From positions 20,269,021 to 20,333,020 of the forward strand of contig CM030718.1 of the NCBI GenBank assembly GCA_017979445.1: a DNA stretch of 64,000 bases. Reading direction: 5' to 3'. Origin of the DNA: Akebia trifoliata. Its lineage: Eukaryota > Streptophyta > Magnoliopsida > Ranunculales > Lardizabalaceae. Below, piece by piece: positions 11,246 through 21,351 of this stretch. Under the pieces are notes generated by a model. It saw nothing but the letters and a program-made list of their open reading frames with translations, was not told the origin of the DNA and did no database searches. The position numbers were made by a program, and so were the translations under genes. How positions within the stretch are numbered: the first letter of the stretch is position 1; each line of letters opens with the position of its first letter.

Positions 11246-12392
11246 ATCAAGTCCTTATCATATTCGAGGTAACAATTCAGGACCCCCTGAGTCTTAAATG
11301 CAAATCAAGTTTGGGAAGATTTAGCTTCTAATTTACGCATATCCCATATGCAGTCCTCTGGCAAGGCCTGGACAATGATATTTATATGGAAAGTGCTACT
11401 TACTCGAAGCATGGCTGCTACTTCTTCCTTGGTGATGCATCTTGACCTGTTGTATCATACATCTGATAGCCACATAAAAAACATAGCAGATATTAAGTCA
11501 TGTAACTCCAAAAGATTTAATACTCTATAATTCTGCAAGGTTCAATAAAAATTATCAATAGATATATAAAGTAGAACATCAATTAAACTCAGCTGCAGGA
11601 TGGATCAATCAAGAGAAGAGGAAGAACAATGGTCTCAAGATGCTTACTGAGGAACATTCAGCAACGAAATGGAGAGCTTGACAGGCACATAAAGCACCCC
11701 ATTGAGATTCAAGAACCTCATCTAGGAGACATATATTTACAGATGGAAAGCAGACATATTAATACAGAAGCCAACATAGTTACTAATGTGGAGCTCACAA
11801 ACATATTAATACATTCACAAACACTTTCTGAATGTGGAAAGTGTACTGGCATTGGCTGTTACCATCCTTAGAAGAGGTCTTCCATTTAATCTATATAAGC
11901 TTTGTACAGTCAAAAGTAAGAGGTGGGAGTAGGGAAAAAAAATATCACCTAGAAACAGAGATTAAGAGCATCATCTCCTTGTGAATTCCTGAGGCTCGAG
12001 AATCCACAAAGTCCCCAATTGGATTCCATATGAAGTTCAAAAAAATGAATCAGCAACCATTGGATTGTTTCTAAAATGTTGCTCAGGAGGAAGCAATGGT
12101 ATTTAGCTATCATGAGACCCACGATTACAAGCCTGACTTAAGCCTTTGTATTCATTGTGCGTAAGCAAAGCCCATATGTTGAAATTCGAGCTTGGTTCAG
12201 CATAGAGCCAACCTAGAGATGACATTTAAACTCATTAGATTCTTCAAAGCCCATAATGGAGACACGTCACCGTTAATTATACTCATTTCAAGGAGACTCC
12301 CAAATCCAAAAAAAAAAAAAAAAAAACTCATAGTTGGTACATAGTATAAGATGTGTATATGGTATAAAACCAAGGATTTTTTTTCCCATTAC
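11246..12392. other. CACTA interior without recognised coding sequence
   Basis: There is an 80-codon open frame on the plus strand (11629-11871) and shorter ones, but I see no family motif in any. A long A run at 12308-12326 is simple sequence. Some of this is probably intron or UTR of the captured genes. Confidence 0.45.
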
Positions 12393-12524
12393 CTCCATAT
12401 AATTGATGCTTAAGCCAGCAAATAACTGTTTATATCCCTGATTACGTACAATGTAGGAAAGCCCATCCATTGTGCTGCAGTATCCGGGATCACCTTGTTG
12501 AAACGATGGTTGCAAACTTTGAAC
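12393..12524 (-). pseudogene. Single exon of a mitochondrial carrier family gene
   Basis: Between an acceptor (CTCAG before GTTCAAAG) and a donor (GGAG then GTAATG) the 132-bp exon reads VQSLQPSFQQGDPGY followed by DGLSYIVRNQGYKQLFAGLS and INYME. The (D/N)GL-IVRNQG-KQLFAGLS-NY- string is the loop plus helix pattern of the third carrier repeat, most like plant CoA-type carriers (CoAc1/CoAc2 group). The family moves metabolites across the inner mitochondrial membrane. No other carrier exon was found nearby, so it is a captured exon. The open frame past the donor is intron. Confidence 0.78.
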
Positions 12525-14744
12525 CTGAGAATATCATTGAAACCAAGAAATCAATCAAAACCATTTAGTTTCCAGCAAGTGTAGTAACTATAGAAATAAG
12601 ATACCTGTCTGGTAGACCTTTAGGTTTATACACTGCGTGGTGGTTAATGTGAGGCACATGTAGGAGGGTAGGACCTACCATTCCATTAACTCAACCAGGG
12701 AGGTCTTCTAGTTAGGACTTGGGACAACACCTCATTGGATGATCCTAACATTTTGATCCATTTAATGGTGAATCTACTCCTGAAAGTGCACCACATTCAC
12801 TGCTGTTTCGTCGAGCGACCACTCTACAATGCATTTAGCTAGTACCTTAGGTTTCCTAATTAGAATGGTAGTTCCCTTTTTCAAAGTGGTAGTCCAAATT
12901 GAAAGATCTAATAGTTGTCGCGTATTGCAAGGTTGAAAACAGAATTGTTGTTGCATTTGAATGTATAGTACATCTCTTCGTCATTAGAGGCAAAAAAGGG
13001 TATGTAGACTGGCTTGTTCGGCAGCCTAGGACCGTCACTAAATCGAAGCCCATTCCATGACCCAAGATAGAATCAAGCTATCATTATGGGATCTATCTTC
13101 ACGGACTGAGTAGACTATACTGTGGAGTAGCACAATTGGGGTGATGACATGCCAGTAGACTAGAGATGGATGGAAGCACTATGGCTTGGGTTGCCTAACA
13201 TGCAAGGTGATGCTCTTAACTGCCTGATTACTTGGGTAGTGACCCAAGTATAGTGTCATGGGTGTGGAGAACCCTTCAACATGGTATGCACGCCTACTAA
13301 CAAAGAATCAAGGCATGGTACCGAGGTAGCAGGTGTACTCGGACATTTAAGGCCTGTGTTAGCCCCCGCCCCAACACAGCAATCTGCCCCTCTATAGTAT
13401 GCAATACTAAGACTTTGAAATCTTTCCTGCCCTGCTGTGTCCCAAATGTATCGATTCAGACAAACATTGTTTCAGCAAAAGCAAACACAATGAGATTCTC
13501 TGTGGGATGTGGGAATATTAATATCATATACCTTGTAATGAAATTTCTAATATAGTGAGAATATTTGGACAGCAAGGTTGTTTCATAACCAGAAAAACAT
13601 AAACTAGAACTATCCAGTTCCGTTGTTGGTATCGTACTGTGTGGACATGGGGAAGTAACCAGGTATTATAGCTACCAAGTATGACATCATTGGCCATCAA
13701 TCAGTCAGCATAATTAATCTTTTTTCAAGATTGATGGCAATCTATAACAATCAAATACCAGAAAATACTGCAAAACAGCTATAGATATAACAATACATAC
13801 ATTTATAGTCCTGAGAACAAAGTTATCAAAGATGGGTAACCTCAACAAGATGTAAAATTTCATTTGCATTATTTACTGAAGGAAAAAACTTATGAACAAT
13901 TAATCTAAGAGAAAGATTACAATTGGTATTTATTCAAAATATAAAACTATACACAAAGAGTAACAGTTTACTTTTGAAAGGGGAAATTTGTTTATGTTGC
14001 TGACCCAAATAGTTGGGATAAGGCATTATGAAACACTCGAAGGAAGAAACACAGTTACACAGCCATACATGCTTGCATTCAAATAAAACAAAAAATGCTA
14101 ACCTTAACAAATACAACGGAATAAAAATAGGAATCCACCAATTAATCTAAAATTTCAACTTCATTCAAGGTATAGTACTCAAATTTATTACCCATTTTTG
14201 TTCTGTTTTTAGGGGTACAATTTCATATTTAGATTTCAGCTATATATCTATATATATATATGCTTTATTACTACCGATAGAACATCAAACAAAACAATTG
14301 ACATAAAGAGAAAAGAAAGAAACACACTTGTATTTTTCTTCCTTCAGCTAGCATTAGGGGGTAACTTCTTCCTTTTGCACACAGAGCAGTCTCTCCACAT
14401 CCCCTGCGATAAGAGGATAAATGGTTAACCATTTTTTCTTGGTGAGGGGGCAAACCATCCAGGAAAGGACTCTATCGTCCCACTAAGGTGAACGTATTAA
14501 GCAACCCATGTATACTTGTAATTGAGATAAACCAGCCATAGTTCAAAAAATTTAAATCCATAGTGCAATTTATTAACAAGAAAGCCAATGCATCTGACTT
14601 GGAACAACATGTGACACCCATAACTTTACCATACGATCCCATCTCAGATTTAGAAGCACAACAAACAACAGCCATGTATAGCCTCTGATGCACGAAAATT
14701 GTAAAGATATTTACAATCTTCAACTTCCAATGCAGGATACACAC
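12525..14744. other. CACTA interior without recognised coding sequence
   Basis: No exon with a family motif was recognised on either strand. The stretch around 12605-13470 is less AT-rich than its neighbours and may be an old repeat or another captured piece. A short TA run lies at about 14245-14262. Confidence 0.4.
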
Positions 14745-14844
14745 CACAAGCATCAATGGCTGACGAAGCCTCATCTACGAGGAAGCCCATATCCACTAAG
14801 TGCAACAATTTCTTCTCCTTGGCAGATGGATGTTCAACATCCTC
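14745..14844 (-). pseudogene. UBA-domain exon of a DRM-type DNA methyltransferase gene
   Basis: DRM proteins carry out RNA-directed de novo DNA methylation and have N-terminal UBA domains before a rearranged catalytic domain. This 100-bp exon (acceptor GGTGCCAG before GAGGATG; donor CTTGTG then GTGTGT) reads EDVEHPSAKEKKLLHLVDMG then FLVDEASSAIDACG. KLL-LV-MGF--(D/E)EAS-AI--CG matches the last UBA of DRM1/2-like proteins. With the exon at 15700-15808 it preserves the expected order (D-rich linker, then UBA). No catalytic-domain exons were seen. A DRM3-like or other UBA protein remains possible. Confidence 0.62.
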
Positions 14845-15281
14845 CTGGCACCAAGAATCAGGAAATTTAAACCAGAGCACATGCTGTTAGCCAGAACGAA
14901 TATCTTTTAAACTGCACAATGTTTCCCTCATTCAATAGAGTTCGGAATGTGAAAATTTAACTGAAAGTATAATCAAAGAAAGAATGAACCAAAAAATCAT
15001 TTTCTATTGCATGAAACACCTCAAATCATATGAAGAGAAGATCTGCATGAACGAAGTACAAAATTCTTCTCATAGCGCTCATGGGCTTCCATTGTTATCA
15101 TACCATCCACAATCATTAAATCATATTGGCATTGGAACTACCAGTCAAGGTCTAGGTTTAGAAAATTCAAGAGGAAGCAACAAGGATCTGTGAGTTTCCT
15201 TTATTTTTTTTTTTTTCTTTTCGTAGTATTTTTCTTCTTTCCTTTTTTTGAAAAGGAATGGAACAATTGAACGCATTGTCA

Positions 15282-15379
15282 AATAGTTAAAGAATTATAG
15301 GTAATGTCAATTGTTATATAAGAAATGAATAATAGTTAAAGAATTATTGGTAATGTCAATTGTTATATAAGCAATGAAT
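15282..15379. repeat. Direct 49-bp tandem duplication
   Basis: Units 15282-15330 and 15331-15379 are nearly identical, each with AATAGTTAAAGAATTAT and GTAATGTCAATTGTTATATA. It looks recent because only a few bases differ. Confidence 0.85.
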
Positions 15380-15699
15380 ATGGATAATCCTACTACGCTA
15401 CGTAACTTCACTTTGTAATGCAATTTAAATCATGAAATTAATCTAGATAGGCAAGTAAGACCTAATATGCCCGACTTATGCATTCTATATGCACAATAGA
15501 GAAGGTTTCAACCTATTGCAAGATCCCAAGTCTTTAAACAGCATCAGCACACATGTATGCCAGTTCTGCATATCTGTATAGACTAGAGTTTACCCATGCT
15601 GTAGGAACGGGCATCCTCTTCGGGGTTAAGTAAAACCACACAAAACAAATAGAAAACCCCAACTCGAGATTGTACAGGAGCTTGAGAAATAATTTTCAC

Positions 15700-15808
15700 C
15701 TCCCCATGATTTTCATGAGCATCTTGACCATAAATTGTTGGAGCTGAACAGGTAGACAGTGGCAAATTTTGAGTTTCAAATTCATCTCCATTGTTCCAGT
15801 TGTCACTC
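15700..15808 (-). pseudogene. Upstream exon of the DRM-type fragment
   Basis: Acceptor CACTTAAG precedes GAGTGACAACTGG, and the donor follows GGGGAG (GTGAAAATT). It reads SDNWNNGDEFETQNLPLSTC and then SAPTIYGQDAHENHGE. An acidic SD-W-(T/N)-DE-E start resembles the N-terminal region of DRM proteins. The assignment rests mainly on its place upstream of the UBA exon on the same strand. Confidence 0.45.
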
Positions 15809-15867
15809 CTTAAGTGAAATAGGTTATGAAGAAGTAGAGTTGGGTGAAATGAAAACATGACTCATGG

Positions 15868-16001
15868 AAAAACACATGATCCCAACTGTTAAAATATGAA
15901 ATCCAATGGTAGGGTTTTATCATAGGGATATGTATAATTGACATAAGTATAAACCCCGACCATTGGATTTTGTGTTTCAACGGTCAGAATTATGTGTTTT
16001 T
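15868..16001. repeat. Inverted-repeat (MITE-like) element of ~134 bp
   Basis: The left arm (15868-15910, starting AAAAACACATGAT and including GAAATCCAATGGT) and right arm (15959-16001, including CCATTGGATTTTGTG and ending TGTGTTTTT) are imperfect complements around a 48-bp loop. No target duplication could be assigned. Confidence 0.6.
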
Positions 16002-16935
16002 CACACATGCATGTGCACCCACATATACACACACAAGTTTTATTAATTAACAATTTTGAAAAAAACTAAAGAACTCACCATTTCTCAAACCCAAATTTTA
16101 TCCACCTAGTTTCATAGCCTGTTTAAGAAAGACAGGCCTCAATAAGTACTCATCAAGGCATCCCTTCCAAAGTGGGGGAAAATCTAGACTTTAAAAAAGA
16201 AATATTGTAGTTGAAAACAAGAAAATCAGTGCTGATATATTACTACAAGATTATTACTGAATACCCCTCAATGAACCACAATTTCAGAGAAATCTCTTCA
16301 AATCACATGCTACTAAATCATTACACTATGCCATACATTTGACATGATGTGGACAATGGGCCTTTCCACATGGTCAATACAGCTGGTTATCTATCAGATG
16401 GGGAGTCTACATTAATCATGTCAGTCCTTCACATAGAAAGAAAAGTCCACCACCCCTGTACTGTGGTATGGATTGCCACTCCATAAACCTTTTCCCTTTT
16501 TTGAATCAACAATTTGCTAACTTATATATCTCGATAAAACTTAACCCATACAATATACGAAATAAAAAAGCAAGAATATGATCACTTTAATATCAAATAT
16601 AATCAAGACTATTACGTAACAACATCACAAAAACACTATTTTTTCACTTATTTCTCTAGATCATCACCAGAGACTAAATAACACTCGATCAATCAAATGC
16701 TAGAAAGGTAAGGAAACTAATCATTTCACAATTTTCACATGACAATTATTGCTCAATCTCCACAAAAAATACCAACTCTACCACAATTCATTTTAGGAGA
16801 TGGGTTTTCTCAATAGACAACAAAAATCTTGACTAAAGTGGCAGGGTATTTTTAATTGTAGTTACAACTATGTCAACTTTCATGTCTATCTTCATGTGTT
16901 ATTGTATGAAGTTTTAAGTGCATATACATCTTCAG

Positions 16936-17053
16936 GACAAACAACTAAGGGAAGGGTCAACAAAACGTGTTGAAACAGAGATTTTGACTGAGCATAAGAA
17001 GAAAGAGCGAGAAGCGGCAAAGAAGGGGAAACAATCATTTTATCTCAAGAAAT
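16936..17053 (+). pseudogene. RRP36: Single exon of RRP36 (rRNA-processing protein)
   Basis: RRP36 acts in early 18S pre-rRNA cleavage in the nucleolus. The exon begins after CTTCAG and reads DKQLREGSTKRVETEILTEH then KKKEREAAKKGKQSFYLKK, highly typical of the C-terminal basic part of plant RRP36 (the family usually has GKRPFYLKKS). It ends AAAT before GTATAT in phase 1, where the next codon of the family would be Ser, so both splice sites are original. The open frame beyond the donor is intron. No flanking RRP36 exon was seen. It lies on the strand opposite to the other captured fragments. Confidence 0.85.
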
Positions 17054-17732
17054 GTATATTTCCATCTCTCCCTTCTCATATATCTGCTATAACTAAAAAG
17101 CTCACTGACGTGGCAGAGTTTTACTCTCCGATTATTGCTGATATGACGGTCTGAGTTTGCGTAGCTTGTACTTATACTTACATTGATTGCTAGCTAAAAG
17201 AATATATATATATATATTCTTTTACTTATGAATTCTGATAGTCCTTAAACATGTAGTAATAAAGATTCATTAACAGTTTAAGAATGTAAGATAAGGAGGA
17301 CATATATAGGAAAAATGAATGGGGACAAGTTATTGTCTTGTGTAAGGGTAGTGAGAGGTTACATATTGGCAAGTTATTGTCAATGTTACCTATCAAAGTA
17401 ACAATCACTCTTAAATTAATGTCCAGATGTGCCAATCATTGTTCAAAATAATCAGTGTTAGCTGAGACTGATATAAAGCATTGATCCTAAAACATTAACC
17501 ATTCTACGAATGAATCGGAATGCTTCAAAATGTTTCGGTCAAAACAGTAGTGATTTTTCCCTTGATCGAAACATGGCCTCAACATGAAATTTTAAACCTT
17601 GGTGCCAATTGCCAATTTAGATATTACCAAACCAGCATGTTGAACCTTTGGCATTGCACATATACATATACGGACTTAAAACTCAAGAATCAAACCAAAT
17701 AATGAGACTCCATGGAGAAAGAAAAAACTCAC

Positions 17733-18262
17733 CATGCATGCAGGCCAGGATCTTGCCAAGATCACTTGTAGGAGTGACCAAAACACGAACACCTTTGCCA
17801 GCCATCGTTAGAACTCCCACTGTGTTCTCCGGATTAGACTGCATAACCAACATCAATAAATTTCACCATCTCAAGTCATGAAAAAAGAAAACTAAACAGA
17901 TTCAACATAATTACAGCACAAATTCCGCACATTCATAGGTTGCAAGAGATCAAAATCACATATAATAGAGATCACCTCGAAAAAAAACCCTAGAAATAAA
18001 CTTTGTAACTGAATTTTGGGGAAAAAAAAAAGTAACCTGTGTTTTTGCTCCACAGATGAGATTAACAGCGTTGGATTGAGCTTGGAATCGCGTGGGAGGA
18101 TAATCACCGTTCCTCATCCATTCGGAGTTATCGATACAGATCATGGTCGCCTGATGAATCAAGAACAACCGATCAGACTAATAAACCCTAAGAAAAATAA
18201 TTAAATTGAAGACTGATGAACGTGGATCGTAAGATGGTTCGATTACTGACCTCGAGAACCAT
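17733..18262 (-). pseudogene. RPN10: First three exons of the 26S proteasome subunit RPN10
   Basis: RPN10 is a proteasomal ubiquitin receptor; its N-terminal VWA domain docks it to the lid/base junction and C-terminal UIMs bind ubiquitin. Exon 1 (18251-18262) encodes MVLE. Exon 2 (18037-18150) encodes ATMICIDNSEWMRNGDYPPT up to ICGAKTQ. Exon 3 (17733-17838) encodes SNPENTVGVLTMAGKGVRVL up to GKILACMH. All donors and acceptors are sound (GAG then GTCAGT; TCAG before GCGACC; GCAG before TCTAATCC; CATG then GTGAGT) and the reading frame is undamaged. About 75 residues of a VWA domain of roughly 190 are present; the rest of the VWA and the UIMs are missing. Upstream 5' UTR-like GA-rich sequence came along. 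Confidence 0.93.
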
Positions 18263-18302
18263 TGTTGGAGATTGGACACAGACTTGCAGAAAACGCAAGA
18301 GT

Positions 18303-18577
18303 AGAGAGAGAGAGAGAGAGAGAGAGAAAGATCAATCCAAAGAAATAACAAATAAAAAAACCAAAATCATTGAGTGAGACCGAGAGCTCAAACCCTAGAA
18401 CAGTTCAAGAGCGGGGAAAAAAAAAAAAAACCTGACGAACAGCGCTATGGATCTAACTTGAATAGATCGAATCGAGAGTGAGCGCAAGTTTGTTTATCTA
18501 AGGAGAGATGAGTACAGAAGAATCTGAGAGTGAAACCTGATCGAAGAGAGCGAGAGAGAGAGAGAGAGAGAGAGAGA
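18303..18577 (-). promoter_or_regulatory. RPN10-derived 5' UTR/promoter-proximal region with GA/CT tracts
   Basis: Two GA runs (about 18304-18327 and 18548-18577) read as CT-rich tracts on the minus strand upstream of the RPN10 ATG, a common feature of plant 5' UTRs. The rest (18328-18547) is consistent with a copied 5' leader, possibly with a leader intron. No clear TATA box was identified, so promoter activity is only a possibility. Confidence 0.4.
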
Positions 18578-18645
18578 AATTTGTTTTTCTGGGACGAAGG
18601 ATATTTTTTTAGAGAATGGCTATTGGCACCCCAACTTTTACTAGA

Positions 18646-18720
18646 AGCGGTAGAAACGACGGTTAAACGACTGCTGAAAACTGTCGCAGTAAACGACAGC
18701 CTTTAGCAGTCGTTTTTAGT
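18646..18720. repeat. CACTA right subterminal repeat cluster
   Basis: Motifs AACGACGGTTAAACGACTGC, TAAACGACAGCC and AGCAGTCGTTTTT mirror the left cluster but are fewer and more diverged. They lie just inside the right inverted repeat. Confidence 0.8.
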
Positions 18721-18761
18721 GAATTTTGGCGTCCCGATAAGTGCAATATGACGTAGTGAAA

Positions 18762-19163
18762 TGTCCACCAAGCTGAGTCAAGCCAACAACTTATGAGTCA
18801 GCTTGGATGAATAAAATAAAAATATTTTAATTCTTTTAAATAAAAAAATATATCTTTTGATCTAGTTTCTGACCTAACTCACTGCATATTTTAGCTGACT
18901 CAATCAAATTTCAGAGATGACTCAATGATTTGTCAAGTTAATTCAATTAATTGGTTTCATCAAATTTTGGGGCCAAATCACCTTGTAATACAAATTAGTT
19001 ACGAAAAACTTGGCCAACTTTGAGTCAACCAGACAAGTTTTAATACTATGCTTTCTATATTAGTGATCCATGTTGAATTTATATAATTGAGAATATAAAT
19101 AATTGTGCTAATTGTATTGTTTAAATTATGAGAATATATATAATTGTATTGTTTTGATGATAG
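18762..19163 (+). other. Remainder of the laccase last intron
   Basis: This is AT-rich intron sequence between the CACTA right end and the acceptor at 19163. It contains several GAGTCA/TGACTC copies (for example at about 18775, 18797, 18893, 18917 and 19022). No gene is seen. Confidence 0.6.
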
Positions 19164-19298
19164 GTGTATGGTTTATGCATTGCCACCTGGAAATCCACAC
19201 AAGCTGGGGCTTGAATTAATATGGCAAGGGTCGTCTTGGATGGGGAGCTCCCCAATCAGAAGCTGCCTTCTCCGCCATCTGACCTACCCAAGTGTTGA
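19164..19298 (+). pseudogene. Laccase terminal exon, stranded 14.9 kb from exon 5
   Basis: The acceptor GATGATAG precedes GTGTATGG. Joined to the G at 4295 it restores Gly-Val-Trp in the known laccase order ([10 protein letters not shown]). All three C-terminal copper ligands in HCHLEIH remain. Four extra bases around 19214-19220 create a TAA and shift the frame. Beyond that, the sequence matching VVLDGELPNQKLPSPPSDLPKC can still be followed in another frame up to the TGA at 19296-19298. Confidence 0.88.
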
Positions 19299-19407
19299 CT
19301 TCCAGATTCAACTAGTTTGATAGGAAGCTATCTTTCGTGATGTTTTTAACTTATTATTTTCCTTTATTATGTTTTGTTTCATTTCTTAATTTCCTTTCCC
19401 CTACCAG

Positions 19408-19439
<32 letters not shown>
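19408..19439. repeat. Poly-A run (32 A)
   Basis: An uninterrupted A tract lies about 110 bp after the laccase stop codon. It is simple sequence and there is no sign that it is a retroposed tail. Confidence 0.9.
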
Positions 19440-19441
<2 letters not shown>

Positions 19442-21351
19442 AGTAGCAAAGAAGCATTTTAACTAATTCATGATTGTTTTGTTTGGTTGATTTGTTTATT
19501 CCGAGCCCTCCATTGAGGATGAATTGAAGTATTTAGGAGTAGTATATCTGATATAAAATAAAGGGAAAACGATGATTCAATTTCTATCTTTTAGAAAATT
19601 TATCAAAGTGTTTAAAGACTGATTATAAATGAGTAAATTCTCAAATAATTACAAAAGTTTTCGGTGTTTCCAAAATGTTGTTAATATTGACAATTTAATA
19701 ATATTTTATCAACATTACCTGATAATTGTGCCAACACATGTAATACTTTCAGTATTTTTAAAAACTTCGGTAATTATTTGGGAATTTACCCACTATAGAT
19801 AATTTGAGGCAAACTTTTTAGAACATAGCGTGTTTAGAAAAACTTTTTGAAATATAATTTGATGAAATACCTAAAATACCATTGTAAAACCTCATTCAAT
19901 GCCTTGAAGAAATTGTATCCAACTCAAACTTCCACTTTTGGTGAATAGTTGAGAAATTTTAAAAATGATGACCATGACTTCAATCTTCTCTTATAAATTT
20001 TTTTTGTTTGTCACTGCCAATCAAGCAAGCAGATATAAATTAAAGAGAGGAAAGTTACAATCGCCTCGGATTTGGGAAATCCATTCAGTTAGACACAAAT
20101 GCCTTGCAGGCAATCAACGGACTTCTCTTAAAAACTAATGAAAAATAACCTAAAAATCCTCGATTATTCTTCACAAAATCAACCATCATCAACCTCTTAG
20201 ACAATAATGATAGCAATGACAAAACAAGGAGAATGGAGATGATGATGACAATGATGATGATGATGATGAGGGCATTAAGGTCATTTTCATTATTCTATGA
20301 GAGAAGAAAGGGGGCATGTCCTCAATTTCAAAATATAGTGGGTTTATCAAAATTTTGAAGAAAGGGGGCATGTCCTCAATGTCATCAGGTTGAAAACATA
20401 AGAGTCCATGTGTTGTTTCTTCAAAATTTTAATTATTTTAAAAGGTTTTCAAATTAAAGTGATTTAGAGTCTTTTAATTTAAAAGGTTAACTATTTTAAG
20501 TATTTCTCAAATAATGTCCCAAAAGGTTCATGTAAGGACCACGTTATAGAAAGTAGGCCTCTATCATTTCATAATCTTTAGTAGGAGTCACTTCAATCAA
20601 TTTTTTTATATAAAATATTTGTCATTTTTTTTTAAAATAAACACAAATTCTAACAAGATGATTTATACATAAGTAACACTAGGAATTGGGGTTCACTTAC
20701 CCTGGGCTATCATGTGTGTTCAAAATTTGGTGGCTTCCTGATTTACTTTGTTGCAGTTTGACAAACGTTTGTGGGTTTGAGGCATGCAACCAATGGGACT
20801 AGTCCATCCAAATGACTATAGGAATATATACCCTACAATATCAAAGAAAGGGGGGAAACATAGATCAATAACTATACACGATCAAGAAATGGTCTCTTGG
20901 TACATCTTAAAGACTAAAAATGTGATAGGAAGGTCAAAAATGATATGCATTTAATGAAAATATATATTAAAGTCCATGATTTAATTGAATAAATAATTAA
21001 AGTTAAAGTTAAATAACTAAAATAGGTTTCATTTTCTTTAATCTATCTTGATGGCAGGGAACACATCCTTATCAACATGATGGGATGCTTGGTGAGGAGA
21101 ATGTTGTGTGATAACCAGTTGATTTCGGTATGACACCTCTTAAACCATATCGAATATCAAAGAAAATCTGAGTCTAACTAGGGCCATTGAATTTTTTTAG
21201 TTCCCCAAATTATACAGTTTAGAGTTATCGAATTTCTCCAATCCTTCATTAATTTGTTAGTTTCAGTTTGTCGAAAAAACAAATTCAATACCTAGATCCG
21301 TCGAATATAGACTTTTTCATATTGTGGTGATTCTCAAATATACACCAAAAT
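19440..21351. other. AT-rich spacer
   Basis: No gene is supported. Contents include a GATGAT-type microsatellite near 20238-20268 and a short repeated phrase GAAAGGGGGCATGTCCTCAAT at 20308 and 20361. A small exon-like piece near 21056-21111 was considered and not accepted. Confidence 0.6.

Larger units (their letters stand above)
10003..18758. mobile_element. Complete non-autonomous CACTA element carrying host gene fragments (Pack-CACTA)
   Basis: The left end is CACTACGTCATAATGCGCC at 10003. The right end, read in reverse complement from 18758, is CACTACGTCATATTGCACTT. A 3-bp target duplication AAA flanks it (10000-10002 and 18759-18761), as CACTA elements make. Subterminal ACGACTG/CAGTCGT repeats sit just inside both ends. 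No TNP2-type transposase was recognised, so movement would need a helper. The interior has exons of PPR, mitochondrial carrier, DRM-type methyltransferase and RPN10 genes on the minus strand and an RRP36 exon on the plus strand. It is inserted in the last intron of the laccase pseudogene. Boundaries are firm; any internal fragments I did not recognise remain unassigned. Confidence 0.93.
2238..19298 (+). pseudogene. Laccase (LAC17/LAC2-type multicopper oxidase) pseudogene, split by a 14.9-kb intron
   Basis: Plant laccases are secreted, four-copper oxidases that couple monolignols during lignification. Visible exons are 2238-2398, 2472-2709, 2818-2943, 3328-4295 and 19164-19298, all with matching splice sites and phases; exon 1 with the signal peptide is not in the window. 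Copper-site motifs seen are WWHAHISW (exon 3), [10 protein letters not shown] (exon 5) and MHCHLEIH (exon 6). Breaks: a 1-nt loss near 2314, about 7 nt lost near 2625 (usual sequence between WLR and HGP), a 1-nt loss near 3503, and a small insertion giving a TAA near 19216. The first copper motif reads NWHG instead of HWHG, losing one His ligand at the exon 2/3 junction. The last exon still ends in DLPKC-stop, as usual for laccases. It closely resembles LAC17-type enzymes in the middle ([13 protein letters not shown]). It cannot encode a working enzyme as written. Confidence 0.92.

Noticed and set aside
15583..15858. 91-codon minus-strand frame taken as a whole gene
   Set aside because: Only its middle (15700-15808) lies between splice sites; both ends are intron sequence.
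21056..21111. Possible terminal exon (acceptor GGCAG, then GTHPYQHDGMLGEENVV and stop)
   Set aside because: Too short and I could not link it to any protein family or neighbouring exon.
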